A stretch of DNA of 6,144 nucleotides from positions 1-6,144 of the forward strand of contig JAHEBG010000079.1 of NCBI GenBank assembly GCA_024642445.1, written 5' to 3'. The position numbers were made by a program, and so were the translations under genes. Numbering within the stretch: position 1 is the stretch's first letter; every line of letters starts with the position of its first letter. Below, piece after piece: positions 1-5,689 of the stretch. Below the pieces are notes generated by a model. The model searched no databases. It saw only the letters and a list, made by a program, of their open reading frames with translations, and was not told where the DNA came from. Source of the DNA: Gammaproteobacteria bacterium. Lineage in GTDB: Bacteria; Pseudomonadota; Gammaproteobacteria; Xanthomonadales; Xanthomonadaceae.

Positions 1-638
1 GCGTAAAGCTGGGTGAAAAAATCCTTCGCCTACGCCCCGATCATGATATTGATACGGTGATTCCCATTCCGGATACATCGCGTGATGCCGCCTTGGAAAT
101 CGCCAATGTCTTGGGCGTCAAATACCGAGAAGGTTTCATCAAAAACCGTTACATCGGCCGCACCTTTATCATGCCCGGTCAAAGCCAGCGGGCGGCTTCG
201 GTGAAACGCAAGCTGAATCCGATTCCGCTCGAGTTCAAAGACCGGGTGGTGTTGTTGGTCGACGACTCCATTGTGCGCGGCACCACCAGTCAGCAGATCG
301 TGCAGATGGCCCGAGATGCCGGTGCCCGCAAGGTCTATCTGGCTTCAGCAGCGCCGCCGGTACGCTATCCGAACGTGTACGGCATTGATATGCCTGCAGC
401 CACCGAGTTGGTCGCGCACGGTCGCAGTGAGCAGGAAATCCAAACGCTGCTCGGATGCGATTGGCTGATCTATCAGGATATCGCCGATTTGGAAGATGCT
501 GTAGCCGGGCCTAAACGCAAAGTCAAAGATTTCGATTCCTCGTGTTTTACCGGCGAATACATCACCGGCATTGAAGACGGCTATTTTGAGAAACTGGCTC
601 AGGCGCGCGGTGATGCGGTCAAATCCCGCGGCGGCTGA
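1..638 (+). CDS. purF: Amidophosphoribosyltransferase, C-terminal part (5' end outside window)
   Basis: PurF catalyses the first committed step of purine synthesis: PRPP plus glutamine gives 5-phosphoribosylamine, glutamate and pyrophosphate, in the cytoplasm. The frame is open from base 3 with no start, so about 211 C-terminal residues of a protein usually near 500 residues are present. The N-terminal glutaminase domain with its catalytic cysteine lies left of the window. Visible are the flexible PRPP-binding loop ([10 protein letters not shown], bases about 144-173) and the PRPP signature [11 protein letters not shown] (bases 258-290) with its paired aspartates. The C-terminal region has the family pattern [21 protein letters not shown]. 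The ATG at base 57 is internal, because the alignment continues upstream of it. The last 26 bases overlap the next gene in another frame, which suggests co-transcription and translational coupling. Identification is secure; the family assignment rests on recognised motifs. Confidence 0.96.
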   Translation, partial: VKLGEKILRLRPDHDIDTVIPIPDTSRDAALEIANVLGVKYREGFIKNRYIGRTFIMPGQSQRAASVKRKLNPIPLEFKDRVVLLVDDSIVRGTTSQQIVQMARDAGARKVYLASAAPPVRYPNVYGIDMPAATELVAHGRSEQEIQTLLGCDWLIYQDIADLEDAVAGPKRKVKDFDSSCFTGEYITGIEDGYFEKLAQARGDAVKSRGG

Positions 639-1449
639 TATTCAAGCACAGCCCGAACTGCGTTCACTGGCACGCAGTGTATTGAACGCATGCGAGTGGC
701 CAGATAAGCAGACAGCACTCGATGCGTTGCAAGCGGGATTGCAGTGCGACTGCACGATTGACGTGGATGAAGACGGTGTGGATGTCCGGATTCCGGGACG
801 GCCTGAAAAACCGCGTACTGTTGCCGCACAAGATGTGCCGCGGCGCGGCTTGGCCGGGCGCGAAGGCAGGGCGGCACTTCTGCATGCCATCGCCCATATC
901 GAATTCAACGCCATCAATCTGGCCTGCGATGCCGTTCAGCGCTTTTCCGGCATGCCGCAGAAATACTACCGGGATTGGGCACAGGTAGCCCTGGATGAAG
1001 CGCGGCACTTCGCGCTATTGCAAACACGCTTGGCCGATTTCGGGTATGTCTACGGTGATTTTCCTGCACACGACGGTTTATGGCAGATGGCGGAAAACAC
1101 CCGTTCCGATTGTCTGTCACGAATGGCACTGGTGCCTCGCTTGCTGGAAGCGCGTGGGTTGGATGTTACGCCGGGTATGATCGACAAGTTGCGCAGTCTC
1201 GGCGATTCAGAATCGGTTGCGGTACTTGAAGTGATTCTTGCCGAAGAGATTGGGCACGTGGCCATTGGCACCTACTGGTTCAATTTCTGCTGTCAGCAAG
1301 CACAAAAAGATCCGGAAACGGCTTTCCTCGCCTTATTGCAAACCTGTGGCCGAGGCGCCTTGCGTGGGCCGTTCAATCGTGAAGCGCGGTTGCAGTCGGG
1401 CTTTACCGAATACGAACTTGCTCAGATCAGCCTGTTGGGGCGTGGCTAA
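613..1449 (+). CDS. Ferritin-like domain protein, DUF455 family
   Basis: This is a 278-residue cytoplasmic protein of the DUF455 ferritin-like family, whose biochemical role is not known to me. The four-helix carboxylate-bridged metal-site pattern is visible: HIEFNAINL (E97), DEARHF (E129, H132) and AEEIGHV (E211/E212, H215), together with the family stretch [14 protein letters not shown] at about 171-184. A bound di-iron or other di-metal centre is therefore inferred, not shown. The start is the ATG at 613. It has AGG at 601-603 nine bases upstream, and a GTG at 610 is also possible. A TTG at 571 would extend the frame but would lie deep inside purF, so I rejected it. The gene overlaps the purF end by 26 bases and the lpxH end by 23 bases in convergent orientation. 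The purF linkage suggests shared expression, not necessarily shared function. Related folds include MiaE-type hydroxylases and rubrerythrins, but the motif set fits DUF455 best. Confidence 0.88.
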   Translation: MRSNPAAADIQAQPELRSLARSVLNACEWPDKQTALDALQAGLQCDCTIDVDEDGVDVRIPGRPEKPRTVAAQDVPRRGLAGREGRAALLHAIAHIEFNAINLACDAVQRFSGMPQKYYRDWAQVALDEARHFALLQTRLADFGYVYGDFPAHDGLWQMAENTRSDCLSRMALVPRLLEARGLDVTPGMIDKLRSLGDSESVAVLEVILAEEIGHVAIGTYWFNFCCQQAQKDPETAFLALLQTCGRGALRGPFNREARLQSGFTEYELAQISLLGRG

Positions 1450-2167
1450 GCACCAAGCCTTGGCTTGAAGCATGCAGATGAGACGCCTGGGTGTACCAAT
1501 CGCCCAGTACGATGCGCTCTGCCGGTTGCCCATCCAATATCAGGGCGTGTCTTGCCGGGCGATGGGTGTGACCATGAATCATCCGATGCACACCGTATAA
1601 GCGGAGAGTGGCAGTGACTGCCTGCGGGCAGACATCGGTGATTTCATCCAAGGCCTGACTAGCTTTCAATTGCTGCTGCCGAGCTTGGCTGGCTTCCCGT
1701 GCTTTTGCCGCGAAGGCGCGGCGCGCGGACAGCGGTTGCGCCAGAAAAGCCTGCTGCCAGGCTGGGCTTCTCACTTGGGCGCGGAACGCCAGATAATCGG
1801 TATCTTGTGTGCATAAAAGATCGCCGTGCATCAATAGTGCGGGTTCTCCTGCACAGGTGATGACGGCATAATCGGGAAGCATTTGCGCGCCGATGGATTC
1901 AGCGAACGCTGCGCCTAAAAGAAAATCGCGGTTGCCGCGTTGCAGGTAGATGCGCGTGCCACTGGCGCGGCAATCGGCAAGGCGTGCTGTTGTTTCCCGT
2001 GCCAGCATGCTGTCATCGTCATCGCCAATCCAGGCTTCATACAAATCGCCCAGAATATACAACGCTTCAATGCTTTGGCAATGCGATTCTATAAATGCAT
2101 GGAATGCATGTACGGTTTCCGGATGTTCCACATCCAAATGCAGGTCTGAAATGAATATCTGCGTCAC
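1427..2167 (-). CDS. lpxH: UDP-2,3-diacylglucosamine diphosphatase LpxH
   Basis: LpxH hydrolyses UDP-2,3-diacylglucosamine to lipid X (2,3-diacylglucosamine 1-phosphate) and UMP, a step of lipid A synthesis at the inner face of the cytoplasmic membrane. The 246-residue length is close to that of E. coli LpxH. All calcineurin-like metallophosphoesterase motifs are present: D8 and H10 in DLHL, GDLYEAW (D41), RGNRD (N79, R80), MHGDLL (H114) and HGHTHRP (H198, H200). The first four match E. coli numbering exactly, which supports the start. The start codon is GTG at 2167-2165, two bases after the stop of the cyclophilin gene, with AGGA six bases upstream inside the end of that gene. This implies translational coupling. 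The 3' end overlaps the convergent DUF455 gene. A cyclophilin followed by lpxH is also the order in E. coli (ppiB-lpxH). Confidence 0.96.
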   Translation of the reverse strand: MTQIFISDLHLDVEHPETVHAFHAFIESHCQSIEALYILGDLYEAWIGDDDDSMLARETTARLADCRASGTRIYLQRGNRDFLLGAAFAESIGAQMLPDYAVITCAGEPALLMHGDLLCTQDTDYLAFRAQVRSPAWQQAFLAQPLSARRAFAAKAREASQARQQQLKASQALDEITDVCPQAVTATLRLYGVHRMIHGHTHRPARHALILDGQPAERIVLGDWYTQASHLHASSQGLVLSHAPTG

Positions 2168-2177
2168 ATCTATTCCT
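2165..2177 (-). promoter_or_regulatory. lpxH ribosome binding site with GTG start overlapped by ATG-TGA
   Basis: Read on the - strand, AGGA (2177-2174) lies six bases before the GTG start of lpxH and four bases before an out-of-frame ATG at 2169-2167 that is followed at once by TGA (2166-2164). The Shine-Dalgarno bases lie in the last codons of the cyclophilin gene, whose TAG stop is at 2172-2170. The GTG choice is supported because no in-frame ATG lies just upstream and the resulting N-terminus keeps the family spacing to the metal ligand D8. Confidence 0.7.
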
Positions 2178-2850
2178 GCATGCGTGCTTTCAAGATGACA
2201 ATCGGTGTTTTTGGCGTGTATTCACCCACGCCATTTTGCGTGCTTACCGCCTCACCACGCATGCCATCAACGATATCCATGCCTTCCACTACAACGCCAA
2301 ATACGGTGTAGCCGCGCGTGCGGACATCGTCGTTGCCGGTGAAATCGAATTGCGGGTTATCGACCACATTGATGAAAAATTGCGTGCCTGCCGATTCGCT
2401 GTCGTTGGCGCGCCGGGCCGCCGCTACCGTACCACGCACATTACGCAGACCATTGGCCGATTCGCTGCCGATAAAGCCTTGCTCGGGTTTGCGTTGGTAT
2501 TGCGGGGTATAGGCCCCACCTTGAATCAGCAAATTGCTGATGACCCGGTGGAACACGGTGTTGTCGTAGTAGCCACTGCCAACATTGGCAATGAAGCGGC
2601 GTGTGGTTTGAGGAGCTTTATCGGCATACAGTGCAATCACGATACGGCCGCGTTCTGTTTCAAGCACAGCTTTAGGCGAAGCCTCGGGTAGACCCTGGTT
2701 GGCTTCGGTATCCGGCAGGGCAACACTCAGGGTTTCGGTCTGTGCACCGGGCAATGCTACTTCCGTGCTGGAGTGTTCGTCTTTTCCGCCACAGGCACAC
2801 AAAACCAAGGTTAGCATCAAGATTGCAGCGATCTGGAAACGTGTTTTCAT
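2170..2850 (-). CDS. Cyclophilin-type peptidyl-prolyl isomerase, lipoprotein
   Basis: A 226-residue cyclophilin with an N-terminal lipoprotein signal: a charged start (MKTR), a hydrophobic stretch at 6-17, and LCAC with the probable lipidated cysteine at C20. The next residues are G-G-K, so outer-membrane sorting is plausible. A Ser/Thr/Glu-rich linker runs to about residue 60, and the cyclophilin domain fills about 61-226. Conserved parts include the catalytic Arg (FHR, R102), IQGG (Q110) and QFFINVVDN (157-165). The positions of human CypA F60 and M61 are both Leu here (L107, L108), and the W121 position is not aromatic by my alignment (Q167), so activity may be altered. Usual role: cis-trans isomerisation of X-Pro bonds, here in the periplasm. 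The gene is two bases from lpxH, and its start follows the DUF3465 stop by 37 bases. I see no clear Shine-Dalgarno. It is PpiA/PpiB-like, so I give no symbol. Confidence 0.92.
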   Translation of the reverse strand: MKTRFQIAAILMLTLVLCACGGKDEHSSTEVALPGAQTETLSVALPDTEANQGLPEASPKAVLETERGRIVIALYADKAPQTTRRFIANVGSGYYDNTVFHRVISNLLIQGGAYTPQYQRKPEQGFIGSESANGLRNVRGTVAAARRANDSESAGTQFFINVVDNPQFDFTGNDDVRTRGYTVFGVVVEGMDIVDGMRGEAVSTQNGVGEYTPKTPIVILKARMQE

Positions 2851-2887
2851 GGTGCTAGTTTAGCATTGACGGTATCGTTACGAGACA

Positions 2888-3358
2888 TCACTGGTAACGT
2901 TGGCCCTTATGCTCAAGCCAGCCGTCGGCATGCCGACCGGAAGGGTCGCGATGCGTCCAATGCACTACGCCACCTTTGGCGTTCCATTCGTAATCGCCTT
3001 TAAAACGCACGCTGTCGCCGCGCTGCAGATTCTCAATGCGTGGCGCCAAGTCGATATTGTGTGCCACCAGAACCGTGTGGTTGAAGCCGGTGTCCAACAG
3101 AAAGCGTTGATGGCGGCTGCCCTGATTGTCGTCCGGAAGCACTTTCAAGACACGGCCTTCGGCCTCTACCGGGGCGTTTTCAAGTCGACGTGTAAACGCA
3201 TCCGCGATAACTGAAGCCCCGGAAGGCTTGTTGGTCTCGTGCGTAGCTGAGGTTTGATTACGGGGCGCAGTCTGGTTTTCGGCCGAGGGCCCGTTGTTAT
3301 TCCAGAGATAGGCGCCCAATAACACCAGCGCAAGCATTGCCGTGCCGGTTTTGTTCAT
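2888..3358 (-). CDS. DUF3465 family protein with N-terminal membrane anchor or signal peptide
   Basis: A 156-residue protein that I recognise as DUF3465 from its pattern, with no established function known to me. Residues about 7-19 (AMLALVLLGAYLW) form a hydrophobic segment after a lysine, so the protein is probably exported or anchored in the inner membrane with the rest in the periplasm. No lipobox is visible. A low-complexity Asn/Thr/Ser-rich linker follows to about residue 48. The conserved domain has VLPDDNQGSRHQRFLL (about 72-87), VAHNIDLAPRI (about 98-108) and the His/Trp-rich C-terminus VHWTHRDPSGRHADGWLEHKG (132-152). The clustered His, Asp and Arg residues could bind a metal or nucleic acid; this is speculation. 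The ATG start is three bases after the acetyltransferase stop, so the two are probably co-translated. Confidence 0.82.
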   Translation of the reverse strand: MNKTGTAMLALVLLGAYLWNNNGPSAENQTAPRNQTSATHETNKPSGASVIADAFTRRLENAPVEAEGRVLKVLPDDNQGSRHQRFLLDTGFNHTVLVAHNIDLAPRIENLQRGDSVRFKGDYEWNAKGGVVHWTHRDPSGRHADGWLEHKGQRYQ

Positions 3359-3361
3359 GGG

Positions 3362-3817
3362 TCAGCTGTCCAGGGATTTCCCGTAGTAATAAAACGCCGT
3401 GTCACGCAGCCAGCCCATTTTTTCATACAGGCGCTGGGCTTTGGCGTTATCGGTCGCGGTAGACAACTCGAGGTGGCCCAAGCCAAGATTGCGTCCCAAG
3501 TCTTCTGCGGCTTGGATCAACGCTTTGCCCACGCCTTGGGCGCGAGAGCTTTCCAAAACGTAGAGGTCGTTCAGGATTGCGATACGGCGTGTTTGCGTGG
3601 AGCTGAAGCTGGGATAAAGCTGACAGAACCCAATCAGAGTTTCGCCTTGTTCGGCAACCAAAACCCAGGAATCGTTGCGGTTCATGCGTTCGGAAATAAA
3701 GTCCCGCGCCCGTTCAATATCCGATGGCTGCAGATAGAATTGCCGATAGCCGTCAAACAGCTCTCCGAGCTGGCGCAGATCGGACGGGGTGGCCATACGG
3801 ATACTCAAACGATTCAT
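3362..3817 (-). CDS. GNAT family N-acetyltransferase
   Basis: A 151-residue single-domain GNAT protein, expected to move an acetyl group from acetyl-CoA to an amine; the substrate cannot be told from sequence. The N-terminal pattern MNRLSIRMATPSDLRQLGELFDGYRQFY fits strand 1 and helices 1-2. Motif A is LNDLYVLESSRAQGVGKALI (82-101), with the pyrophosphate-binding R-A-Q-G-V-G at 92-97. The C-terminal motif B is LYEKMGWLRDTAFYYYGKSL (130-149). I chose the ATG at 3817; Met8 would be an alternative but would cut into the first strand. No Shine-Dalgarno is obvious. It lies 56 bases after the asparagine synthetase stop and three bases before DUF3465, so it could open a separate unit or continue from asnB. 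Targets such as small amines, antibiotics or protein N-termini are all possible. Confidence 0.9.
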   Translation of the reverse strand: MNRLSIRMATPSDLRQLGELFDGYRQFYLQPSDIERARDFISERMNRNDSWVLVAEQGETLIGFCQLYPSFSSTQTRRIAILNDLYVLESSRAQGVGKALIQAAEDLGRNLGLGHLELSTATDNAKAQRLYEKMGWLRDTAFYYYGKSLDS

Positions 3818-3848
3818 TCAGGAGCCGGATGCGGGAAATGTCCAAACA

Positions 3849-3867
3849 CTATGCCATAAAAGCATAG
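3849..3867 (-). terminator. Small hairpin between asnB and the acetyltransferase gene
   Basis: A perfect six-base stem (CTATGC/GCATAG) with a seven-base loop lies seven bases after the asnB stop. On the - strand the loop is TTTTATG and the stem is followed by TGTTTGG, which is not a proper U-run. It could be a weak terminator or attenuating hairpin that lowers expression of the downstream genes relative to asnB, or it could be chance. Confidence 0.25.
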
Positions 3868-3873
3868 GGTCAG

Positions 3874-5472
3874 TCAGCTTCCCGAATTGCCGTAATTGCT
3901 CAGAACACGTGCACTCGGGTCGTTGACGTTGCAGCCTTGCCAGTCCCGATTCGGCATCCAGAAGCCTGGAATCCAATCACCGCGCCCCGGATAGAATTGC
4001 TCGAACAGGTCGCGATACCACAACGATTCCTTGCTGAAGGGTGTGCTGTGAGGGTATTTTTCAGTTGCAGCGTTCAGGTCGTCATCACTGTAAAGTGACT
4101 CGGCTTCGGCAATCAGGCAATCCACCATGGCGTGGCCCACGGCGTCGGAAAAAGCGGCTTTTTCACGCCAGAGCACGGCATCGGGCATCAAATTCATGCC
4201 CTCGAAGGCTTTGCGCAAAAGGTATTTGCCCATGCCGGTACGGTTCATTTTCATTTCCGGGGCAATCGCCATGCCGTAACTGACAAAATCCAGATCGGCG
4301 AAAGGCACGCGTGCCTCCAGTGAGTGCGCGGAAATGCAACGGTCGGCGCGCAGTACGTCGTAGAAATACAGCTCGTCGATGCGTTTCACCGATTCCCGTT
4401 GGAAGGCCTCGGCATCGGGTGCGAAATCGGTGTACTTGTAGCCGAAGATCTCATCGCTGACTTCACCGGTCAGCACCACTTTGATGTCGGTCTGGCGATG
4501 GATGTAACGGCACAGCAAATACATGCCTATCGAAGCGCGTACCGTCGTGATATCCCAGGTCTCGGTGGCGCGGATGACATCGGCCAGGCAGGACAGCGTA
4601 TCTTCGCGGCTGAACAGCACTTCGTGGTGGTGCGAGCCGATATGTTCAGCCACTTGCCGGGCATAGGGCAGATCAATCGGCTGTTCGTTCAGCCCGATGG
4701 CAAATGTCTGCAGCGGTTGTTTCAGGATGTGCGCGGCTATGCCGCAAACCAGCGAAGAATCAAGCCCGCCGGACAGCAGAAAGCCAACCGGCACATCGGC
4801 TACCAGACGTTTGCGAACCGCTTCAATCAGTCGTTCGCGCAGTTCGCGGCAGACGGTTTGTTCGCTGTCGTTATGGAAAGCCGGTACATGGCTGATTCGG
4901 CGGTATTCCACGAAATTCCCCTCGCCATCGTAGTAATGGCCGGGTGGGAACGGTTTGACGGTATCGCACTGGTCTGTCAGCACCTTGGCTTCCGAAGCGA
5001 ATTGGATGCCGCCATCGGTTCGGTTGTAACCATAGAACAACGGGCGGATGCCGATAGGATCCCGGGCCGCCAGCAATTTACCTTGGGCACCGTCCCAGAT
5101 GATCAGGGCAAATTCGGCGTCCAAGCGACGCGCTGTTTCGGCGATGCCGAACTCGCGGTAGAGCGGCAATATGACTTCGCAGTCGGAATGCGATGCAAAG
5201 GCGTAATCGGATTCATAACGGGCCCGCAGAGCAGGGTAGTTGTAGACTTCGCCATTGCACATCAGCCAGGTTTGCCCGTCCGGGCTCTTGAATGGCTGAT
5301 CACCGGCATGGCTGGGGTCCATGATGGCCAGCCGATGAAACGCCAGTGTTACGGCGCCATGCGGCTGAAAGATTTCGGTGTCGTCGGGACCGCGATGGCG
5401 GAGCGCTTCGAAATGTTCCCGGAAACCGGGCTGGTCCAGGGCATTGCCCATGGACGCAAATAAACCGCACAT
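3874..5472 (-). CDS. asnB: Asparagine synthetase (glutamine-hydrolysing), AsnB type
   Basis: AsnB makes asparagine from aspartate, glutamine and ATP via a beta-aspartyl-AMP intermediate in the cytoplasm. The 532-residue protein is near the family length (E. coli AsnB is 554). The N-terminal glutaminase domain (about 1-190) has the nucleophile C2 after Met removal, RHRGPDD (25-31), NGEVYN (73-78) and SDCE (96-99). The synthetase domain has the ATP pyrophosphatase loop SGGLDSS (234-240), TWDITTVRAS (305-314), GEVSDE (336-341, with the catalytic-type E337), VLRADR (373-378), LEARVPF (385-391) and KAAFSD (438-443). Two features are unusual. GEVSDEIFGY replaces GEGSDE-FGGY and is one residue shorter, and the C-terminus (FYPGRGDW ... 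WMPN ... NDPSARVLSNY) recalls eukaryotic ASNS more than E. coli AsnB. The start ATG gives the required MCG N-terminus. The gene is divergent from the cyanophycinase gene and may lead the - strand operon. Confidence 0.95.
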   Translation of the reverse strand: MCGLFASMGNALDQPGFREHFEALRHRGPDDTEIFQPHGAVTLAFHRLAIMDPSHAGDQPFKSPDGQTWLMCNGEVYNYPALRARYESDYAFASHSDCEVILPLYREFGIAETARRLDAEFALIIWDGAQGKLLAARDPIGIRPLFYGYNRTDGGIQFASEAKVLTDQCDTVKPFPPGHYYDGEGNFVEYRRISHVPAFHNDSEQTVCRELRERLIEAVRKRLVADVPVGFLLSGGLDSSLVCGIAAHILKQPLQTFAIGLNEQPIDLPYARQVAEHIGSHHHEVLFSREDTLSCLADVIRATETWDITTVRASIGMYLLCRYIHRQTDIKVVLTGEVSDEIFGYKYTDFAPDAEAFQRESVKRIDELYFYDVLRADRCISAHSLEARVPFADLDFVSYGMAIAPEMKMNRTGMGKYLLRKAFEGMNLMPDAVLWREKAAFSDAVGHAMVDCLIAEAESLYSDDDLNAATEKYPHSTPFSKESLWYRDLFEQFYPGRGDWIPGFWMPNRDWQGCNVNDPSARVLSNYGNSGS

Positions 5473-5497
5473 CGTGTTCTGTACCTGCCACGGCGGA

Positions 5498-5512
5498 TTG
5501 CCGTTCGGTCAG
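5498..5512. repeat. TTGCCG element 1, overlapping the asnB promoter region
   Basis: The sequence is TTGCCGTTCGGTCAG. It matches element 3 (5641-5660) exactly except for five extra bases in the middle of element 3. It covers the predicted asnB transcription start and touches the candidate -10, where a repressor would be expected to act. Function is inferred only. Confidence 0.4.
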
Positions 5513-5519
5513 TGTAGCA
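5511..5519 (-). promoter_or_regulatory. Candidate extended -10 promoter for asnB
   Basis: On the - strand this reads TGCTACACT, an extended -10 (TG-N-TACACT, four of six matches to TATAAT with the key T, A and final T). Transcription would start near 5504, leaving a leader of about 31 bases before the asnB ATG. There is no convincing -35 at 16-18 bases; that place is taken by a perfect dyad (5536-5552), which suggests activator help. Confidence 0.4.
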
Positions 5520-5535
5520 AAGGGCGATGGCCTAA

Positions 5536-5552
5536 AGCCCGCTGCACGGGCT
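5536..5552. promoter_or_regulatory. Perfect dyad AGCCCG-N5-CGGGCT upstream of asnB
   Basis: Six-base arms with a five-base centre form a perfect inverted repeat centred at 5544, about 40 bases upstream of the predicted asnB start. This is the position used by activators that contact polymerase at the -35. As RNA it could also form a hairpin, but no U-run follows on either strand. No known regulator site was recognised. Confidence 0.3.
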
Positions 5553-5607
5553 ATTTCGATGAGAAATGCTAATGCCGGCGTACGGCGTTGTTAATAATCC
5601 CGTGCCT

Positions 5608-5626
5608 TTGCCGGTAAATTCGGCAA
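5608..5626. repeat. TTGCCG element 2, perfect inverted repeat
   Basis: TTGCCG-GTAAATT-CGGCAA is a perfect dyad with six-base arms and a seven-base centre, a typical shape for a dimeric regulator. It starts 110 bases after element 1 and 33 bases before element 3. It may control cphB, asnB or both. The regulator is unknown. Confidence 0.4.
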
Positions 5627-5640
5627 TAATGTCTGTTCAG

Positions 5641-5660
5641 TTGCCGTTTATTTCGGTCAG
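5641..5660. repeat. TTGCCG element 3, imperfect copy near cphB
   Basis: TTGCCG-TTTATTT-CGGTCA has the same six-seven-six layout as element 2 but a degenerate right arm. It shares TTGCCGTT and CGGTCAG with element 1. It ends 30 bases before the cyanophycinase ATG, so bound protein could affect that gene. Confidence 0.35.
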
Positions 5661-5672
5661 CCCCCTGAAAAT

Positions 5673-5677
5673 AGAGG
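5673..5677 (+). promoter_or_regulatory. Likely ribosome binding site of the cyanophycinase gene
   Basis: AGAGG lies 12 bases before the ATG at 5690, a slightly long spacing. An in-frame TAG at 5672-5674 closes the frame upstream and no GTG or TTG lies between it and the ATG, so 5690 is the only reasonable start. Confidence 0.5.
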
Positions 5678-5689
5678 TCGTCACTACGC

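Noticed and set aside
57..59. ATG at base 57 as a purF start
   Set aside because: The frame is open and continues PurF-like from base 3, so this Met-equivalent is internal and the gene is simply cut by the window edge.
571..612. TTG start extending the DUF455 protein by 14 residues
   Set aside because: The extension lies inside purF, uses TTG, has no Shine-Dalgarno and is not needed by the ferritin-like domain. The ATG at 613 is better.
2236..2691. + strand frame of 151 codons opposite the cyclophilin gene
   Set aside because: No domain is recognisable and the - strand encodes a clear cyclophilin.
2857..2865. TGCTAAACT on the - strand as an extended -10 for the cyclophilin gene
   Set aside because: Transcription would start almost at the ATG with no leader and no -35 is visible. 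The 37-base gap is more likely just intra-operon spacing.
4324..5463. Long + strand frame of 379 codons antisense to asnB
   Set aside because: It is a shadow of asnB, which carries all family motifs. The antisense translation shows no recognisable domain.
5473..5689. Arginine repressor, NtrC or sigma-54 sites in the intergenic region
   Set aside because: I looked for ArgR-like TGAAT-N4-ATTCA, NtrC-like TGCAC-N-GGTGCA and -24/-12 patterns, and none was convincing.
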